From assembly GCF_041679265.1 (NCBI RefSeq), contig NZ_JBGFSM010000005.1, forward strand, positions 186,001 to 250,000: a stretch of DNA of 64,000 nt, written 5' to 3'. How positions within the stretch are numbered: the first letter of the stretch is position 1; each line of letters begins with the position of its first letter. The translations under genes and the position numbers were made by a program. Source of the stretch: Autumnicola sp041679265. Its GTDB lineage: Bacteria; Bacteroidota; Bacteroidia; Flavobacteriales; Flavobacteriaceae. A model generated the notes under the pieces. That model was not told the DNA's origin and searched no databases. It was given only the letters and a program-made list of their open reading frames with translations. Of this stretch, positions 59,769 through 64,000 are shown one piece after another.

Positions 59769-60529
59769 TAAAAATTAGAATTTGTTGCAGAAAATTTTAG
59801 ACCATTCTCATATATTAAAGTATTCTTAGTTTTTGCGAGTAATGAATAATTGTTGTGCGTTAACATAATATCTATATCAGATTTCTTAATAGTTTCTACT
59901 TCAGAATTACAGTCCTCTATCAGTATTATTTTAGGTTTCCATTTCTCAAAATCAAATGATTTTAATACTTTGTAATCTAATCCTTCCACATCAATATTTA
60001 AAAAGTCAATTTCTTGCTTCTTTGAAAGATACTGTTCTAAAATAAAGTTTAATGGCATTAATTTTATGGTTACTATATCTAAAATCCTATAATTTTTAAA
60101 TCCATCTTTTAATTTAGCTAAGTCTTTTGAAAAAGTGTTTAAAGCAGGTTCATTAAAAATATAATAATGACTTTCCTCTTCAACATCCGAAATTCCATAT
60201 TCTATATTAATATCATCGGGGCGAACCCTATTGAATTCCTTCATACTCCCCGGCATGGCATCAATATTAATTCCTCTCCAACCTATTTTATAAAATAAAT
60301 AGGTATTAGAGAATCTCTTGGGATGATGAGCTCCAACATCTACAAAAAAGCCATTTTTTTTTCCTTCAAAGATTCTCCTCAGTATTAGATCTTCTCCCTC
60401 CTGCGAATATGATAAGTTTACAAATGGATCAGGTTTCTCCATTACTGATTTCAAAGGAGCCTGATATAAATCTATGAGACTATTAGGTGTTAACTTGTAA
60501 ATTATTTTTTTTAGCAAACGGTTTCCCAT
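59768..60529 (-). CDS. FkbM family methyltransferase
   Basis: A 253-residue SAM methyltransferase: SYSQEGEDLILRRIFEGKKNGFFVDVGAHHPKRFSNTY (about 39-76), GWRGINIDAMPGSM, and DFLNIDVEGLDYKVLKSFDF (about 175-194), the FkbM signature. Related proteins O-methylate sugars, often at a chain end, which in Wzt systems can act as a stop signal read by the Wzt C-terminal domain. It overlaps the wzt-like gene upstream by 19 nt. Confidence 0.87.
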   Translation of the reverse strand: MGNRLLKKIIYKLTPNSLIDLYQAPLKSVMEKPDPFVNLSYSQEGEDLILRRIFEGKKNGFFVDVGAHHPKRFSNTYLFYKIGWRGINIDAMPGSMKEFNRVRPDDINIEYGISDVEEESHYYIFNEPALNTFSKDLAKLKDGFKNYRILDIVTIKLMPLNFILEQYLSKKQEIDFLNIDVEGLDYKVLKSFDFEKWKPKIILIEDCNSEVETIKKSDIDIMLTHNNYSLLAKTKNTLIYENGLKFSATNSNF

Positions 60530-61791
60530 GACCCCTTTATTAAAATTTTTGCCTTTTTATTAAACCCAAGCTTACCCGTTCCAAAGAAATCCCCTTTAAA
60601 AACGTTAAAACTTCCTATAGGTTCTTTAGGCCAATCAGCCTCTTTCTTATCGCATTCTATTCTACCTTTGACAATGTAGCTACCTTCATTTAAAAAGAAA
60701 TCGGGAATTGAACATTTTACTAAATATTCCCCAGCTTTATTAATATTTAAATTATTATTTTGATAAGAAGTATACAGCACACTTATTAGATCATTTTCAG
60801 GAGTATGAATGGAAAAACCTAAATCAATATTTTCATTTTTACTAATTCCTTTTACTACTAACTGAAAGCATAAAGTAACTGTTTCACCGTTTAAAACTGT
60901 ATCTACTATTTGTCCATTTCGATTTTCAAGGTAAAACTTAGAGAATTTTACCATACCCGAGCCACTTCGATCTTTGATCAATTCCAAATTTTCAGGAATC
61001 ACTTCATTCTCATAAGTAAGATAGTAACTTACAGCTTCTTCTATAGAGCCCTCAAATCCTGCGTTCCCATTTTCAAGAACAATTCCTCTAGTACAGAAGC
61101 TTTTAACACTTGCCATATTATGACTTACAAAAAGTACTGTTCTCCCTTCTCCTGCTGAAAGATCCTGCATTTTTCCAATGGCTTTTTTCTGAAATTCAGC
61201 ATCTCCTACGGCCAATACTTCATCTACTACTAAAATTTCAGTTTCCAGGTGTGCAGCAACAGCAAAACCAAGTCTTACCGTCATACCGCTACTATAGCGT
61301 TTTGTAGGAGTATCAATATACTTTTCACAGCCCGAAAAAGCAATAATTTCATCTAATTTCCTTGTAATTTCTGCTCTTCTCATCCCTAATACGGCACCGT
61401 TCATATATATATTCTCTCTACCAGTAAGTTCCCCGTGAAAACCTGTACCGACTTCCAGTAATGAGGCAATACGCCCTTTCGTTTTTATACTACCCGTAGT
61501 AGGAGATGTTACCCTGGAAAGTATTTTTAATAAGGTAGACTTACCAGCACCATTTTTACCGATAATTCCCAATACTTCTCCTTGTTTAACTTCAAAATTA
61601 ATATCCCTTAAAGCCCATACATAATCTTCGTTTGCTACGCTACTTCGATCATTTACTGCTCCTAACTTTAAGTAAGGATCTTCCTTACCACGCAATTGGT
61701 GCCACCAGCGGTTAAGGTCATGTCCCAACGTACCCGTTCCAACTGTTCCCAGCCGATATTGTTTAGATATATTTTTAGCTTTTAAAATCAA
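60511..61791 (-). CDS. Polysaccharide ABC transporter ATPase, Wzt type with C-terminal glycan-binding domain
   Basis: The 426-residue product has Walker A IIGKNGAGKSTLLK (about 76-89), signature YSSGMTVRLGF (about 166-176), Walker B ILVVDEVLAVGD (about 186-197) and the H-loop VSHNM. Residues about 265-420 form a beta-rich extension like the Wzt C-terminal domain that recognises capped O-chains. Its membrane partner Wzm is not in the window. The FkbM gene downstream overlaps by 19 nt, which ties capping and export. Confidence 0.9.
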   Translation of the reverse strand: MILKAKNISKQYRLGTVGTGTLGHDLNRWWHQLRGKEDPYLKLGAVNDRSSVANEDYVWALRDINFEVKQGEVLGIIGKNGAGKSTLLKILSRVTSPTTGSIKTKGRIASLLEVGTGFHGELTGRENIYMNGAVLGMRRAEITRKLDEIIAFSGCEKYIDTPTKRYSSGMTVRLGFAVAAHLETEILVVDEVLAVGDAEFQKKAIGKMQDLSAGEGRTVLFVSHNMASVKSFCTRGIVLENGNAGFEGSIEEAVSYYLTYENEVIPENLELIKDRSGSGMVKFSKFYLENRNGQIVDTVLNGETVTLCFQLVVKGISKNENIDLGFSIHTPENDLISVLYTSYQNNNLNINKAGEYLVKCSIPDFFLNEGSYIVKGRIECDKKEADWPKEPIGSFNVFKGDFFGTGKLGFNKKAKILIKGSWETVC

Positions 61792-61851
61792 TTTCTTATC
61801 ACTTACTTTTAATCCGTACGTTCCCTGATAATTATTATGGAAACCTTCATT

Positions 61852-62763
61852 TCAAGTTCTGAAAAAGTTTCTTTTCAGCAAAAATAAATATATACGCATC
61901 ACCTTAACAGGATGAAATTTCCACAATGATTTCGCTAACCGTAGCGATTGACTGTAATTCTTCTCACGGAATAAACATGCCATTAATGAAAATTTATGTT
62001 GTACTAAACTTTCTTTTATAATTGCTCTATGACTTGAGAACTTGGGATCATTATATATATTTTCTATTATTTTTAAATTCACTTTAGCGATATCACTTGG
62101 CACCCTTTTGAGCTTTTCAGAAACCCCTATTTCCTTTCTGTAAACTGCGGTAACTTCATCAAAATATTTTATTTTTTTCCCACTTCTTATAGTCCAAAGG
62201 TAAATAGGCCAATCACCATATGGCAAATCATCCAACCAAGAAGGAAATTCCTCTTTTAGTTGTATGTTTCGAAATAATACTGAAACAGAAGGAATGAAAT
62301 TTTTAAAAATCAAATCCTTAAAATCAGAAACATTTGGAAGGTCAGCGCCCTTTTTTATATGGACTTCACCATTTGGATATAAAAAATTTACTGCAGTATA
62401 TGTTATATAAAAATCAGGATTCGATTCTAAAAAGCTTACTTGTTTTTGCAGCTTTAAAACATCAATCCAATAATCATCTCCATCACATATTGCAACATAC
62501 TTGCCCTTGCATTCTTTAAAGGTTTGAATAAAATTCTGGATTAATCCAATATTCTTTTTGCTTTTTAAAAGCTTGATTTTTTGCGGATATTTTTCAGCAT
62601 AATCCTCACAAATTTCAGTTGTTCTGTCCGTACTACAGTCCTCCCCAATCACCAGTTGAAAATTAAAATCTGTTTTCTGACACAGGATACTCTCAATGGT
62701 ATGACCTATAAAATTCTCCTGGTTATAAGTCAACATAAAAATGCTTACAAAAACACTACTCAC
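61852..62763 (-). CDS. Glycosyltransferase family 2
   Basis: A 303-residue GT-A enzyme: SIFMLTYNQENFIGHTIESILCQ (about 7-29), VIGEDCSTDRTTEI, YVAICDGDDYWIDVLKLQKQ (about 90-109; CDGDDYW is the WW-type site of many O-antigen transferases) and YGDWPIYLWTIRSGKK (about 186-201). The C-terminal helical tail is typical. It starts 4 nt after the methyltransferase gene. Confidence 0.88.
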   Translation of the reverse strand: MSSVFVSIFMLTYNQENFIGHTIESILCQKTDFNFQLVIGEDCSTDRTTEICEDYAEKYPQKIKLLKSKKNIGLIQNFIQTFKECKGKYVAICDGDDYWIDVLKLQKQVSFLESNPDFYITYTAVNFLYPNGEVHIKKGADLPNVSDFKDLIFKNFIPSVSVLFRNIQLKEEFPSWLDDLPYGDWPIYLWTIRSGKKIKYFDEVTAVYRKEIGVSEKLKRVPSDIAKVNLKIIENIYNDPKFSSHRAIIKESLVQHKFSLMACLFREKNYSQSLRLAKSLWKFHPVKVMRIYLFLLKRNFFRT

Positions 62764-62767
62764 AAAA

Positions 62768-63640
62768 TTAATGTTTATATATTATCATTTGGCTTCTGGC
62801 AAACGGCCTGTTTATAGACAAAGGAATATTCTTTTCATTTGTTAAAGCCCACCGTTTAAATTTATTTCTTGACTCTCCGGAATTCATTAACCGGCTAAAG
62901 CGCTCTAAAGTTCCCACAGGAACTGTTTTTACTTCTTTAAAAAATTCTTTTCCCGCTTGCTCAAAATGTTTTGAACTAAAAGACCTATCCGGGTGGGGAT
63001 CATTTTCTTTCCATACTTTAAAAGCCCTCTTATTAAATTTTGAAGGCCGTCCTTTTACCGGAATATGCCAGCGAATTTCATCCAGAATTCTATTGTTGAC
63101 TGCAGGCTCAAAAAAACGGGCTTCCCCTTTATCCTTTAAAAGCCGGGCAGTTTCTTTAAGGAATTTTCGTTCTAAGGGAATTGTGAGGTGATGTAAAAAA
63201 GCTTTTCCCACTACAAAATCAAAACTGTGGGATGGTAGCTCATTTTTTAAAAAGTCACCCGCCACAAAAGTAATTGGAATCCTGAAATTATAAGAATCAT
63301 TCAGTTTTTTAATAATTTCACCACTCGCATCTGCAAGGTCATTCGCATACACTTCAGCTCCCAAAGCTGCCATAACCGCAGCATTTACGCAATCTCCACA
63401 ACCCATTTCCATAACTTTTTTTCCTTTAATCTTTTCCGCAAAATGATTTTGGTATAGGGCAAACCAACTGGTTTCGGTGCTTGTCGCGGAAGCTAAAAAA
63501 GAATCCAGGTTATTTATCCAATAAATAATATTATTAATATTAAAATTGGCATAAAGCTTTTCGTAATGCTCTTTATTCTTTTGTTGATTTAAGTCTTCCA
63601 CATATCCTAAGTTAGCGGCTAAATGTAACAAAAATGCCAT
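62768..63640 (-). CDS. Class I SAM-dependent methyltransferase, first gene of the locus
   Basis: The 290-residue product has motif I KVMEMGCGDCVNAAVMAALGAEVYANDLAD (about 75-104) and FDFVVGKAFLHHLTIP (about 139-154), with LKDKGEARFFEPA as motif III. The ATG at 63638-63640 is preferred over the TTG five codons upstream. The promoter of the whole locus should lie in 63641-63794; no perfect TAnnTTTG box was found there. Confidence 0.8.
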   Translation of the reverse strand: MAFLLHLAANLGYVEDLNQQKNKEHYEKLYANFNINNIIYWINNLDSFLASATSTETSWFALYQNHFAEKIKGKKVMEMGCGDCVNAAVMAALGAEVYANDLADASGEIIKKLNDSYNFRIPITFVAGDFLKNELPSHSFDFVVGKAFLHHLTIPLERKFLKETARLLKDKGEARFFEPAVNNRILDEIRWHIPVKGRPSKFNKRAFKVWKENDPHPDRSFSSKHFEQAGKEFFKEVKTVPVGTLERFSRLMNSGESRNKFKRWALTNEKNIPLSINRPFARSQMIIYKH

Positions 63641-63794
63641 AAAGTCTAAGCACAAAGCTTTGATTCTGCTTAATTCATAAATTGACTATATTAGAAAATC
63701 AATTAAATAGTGTCACTTTCAGTAATGAATTTACAAACAGCAGCAAATTCCCTATCTTTCCACTTTCAAAATTCTTAAATCCAGAAGAAAACTT

Positions 63795-64000
63795 TTGAGC
63801 TCCAAAAAACTTTTTATTCTCCTTCCGGATGGCGTGGGCCTGCGCAATTTTGCCTTTACTTCTTTTGTGGAAACAGGTGTTAAGGCTGGATGGGAAACTG
63901 TTTTCTGGAATAAGACGCCATTCAGCCTTAAGGAACTGGGGTATAGAGAAATTTCACTGGAAGGAAAACCGCGTGCCTTTACCGATCTTTTAAAAAGGGC
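63795..64000 (+). CDS. Partial gene, glycosyltransferase-like N terminus (runs off the window)
   Basis: An open frame of 68 codons reads KKLFILLPDGVGLRNFAFTS, then WETVFWNKTPFSLKELGYREI, and reaches the end of the window. The opening LLPDGVGLRNFAFT resembles uncharacterised flavobacterial GT-B proteins, from memory. No ATG exists upstream; TTG at 63795 is the likeliest start and the frame is closed at 63726-63728. It is divergent from the polysaccharide locus. Confidence 0.55.
   Translation, partial: MSSKKLFILLPDGVGLRNFAFTSFVETGVKAGWETVFWNKTPFSLKELGYREISLEGKPRAFTDLLKR

Overview
The window looks like a chromosomal segment of a marine member of the Flavobacteriaceae (Bacteroidota). Supporting signs are the gene order, promoters of the TTTG / TAnnTTTG type, near absence of Shine-Dalgarno sequences except at rpsU, loose lipoprotein signals, and conserved proteins typical of this family (DUF2851, PspC-like, AGCS transporter, YkgJ). 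The nearest relatives are probably in the Gramella / Salegentibacter / Zunongwangia group; this is inference from the feel of the proteins, not from a search.

Region 1 (1-7400, minus strand) is the translation super-locus. In transcription order it reads rpsU, xerC, hpf, tRNA-Thr(TGT), tRNA-Tyr, tRNA-Gly, tRNA-Thr(GGT), tuf, tRNA-Trp, secE, nusG, rplK, rplA, rplJ, rplL and the first 17 codons of rpoB. Its regulatory signals are unusually readable: a full-length Shine-Dalgarno on rpsU, an intrinsic terminator whose T-tract touches the xerC start codon, a terminator/promoter overlap between hpf and the tRNA operon, and a long hairpin between rplL and rpoB. Two tRNA genes have a copy of their 3' tail lying beside them.

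Region 2 (7500-31160) holds housekeeping and envelope genes: acyl-CoA dehydrogenase, a helix-hairpin-helix protein, an alanine/sodium symporter, a PspC-like protein, DUF2851, a GDSL lipoprotein, a cysteine synthase family enzyme, an FtsX-type permease, a NamZ (DUF1343) lipoprotein, a YkgJ protein, a methyltransferase, a metzincin-like lipoprotein, RecQ, then kdsD-tatC-CMD-(assembly gap)-lptB, PssA and Lnt. KdsD, LptB, PssA and Lnt point to outer-membrane biogenesis. The intergenic spaces are filled with low-complexity DNA that keeps a 7-nt period even when the words differ; this is the most unusual signal in the window. It ends in a six-copy ~150-bp tandem array (30268-31163).

Region 3 (31188-63640, minus strand) is one very large surface-polysaccharide locus of 27 genes reading toward a WcaJ-type initiating sugar-phosphate transferase. 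It has about 20 glycosyltransferases, an O-antigen-polymerase-like protein, a Wzt-type ABC ATPase with a C-terminal glycan-binding extension, WecB, NeuB, four SAM methyltransferase-like proteins plus one FkbM methyltransferase, and a sulfotransferase. No Wzx flippase, Wzm permease, Wza or Wzc is visible, so export must be completed elsewhere. Many genes overlap by 1-8 nt, which suggests translational coupling. From about 43.8 kb the DNA looks more AT-rich than the rest. A plus-strand gene begins at 63795 and runs off the end.
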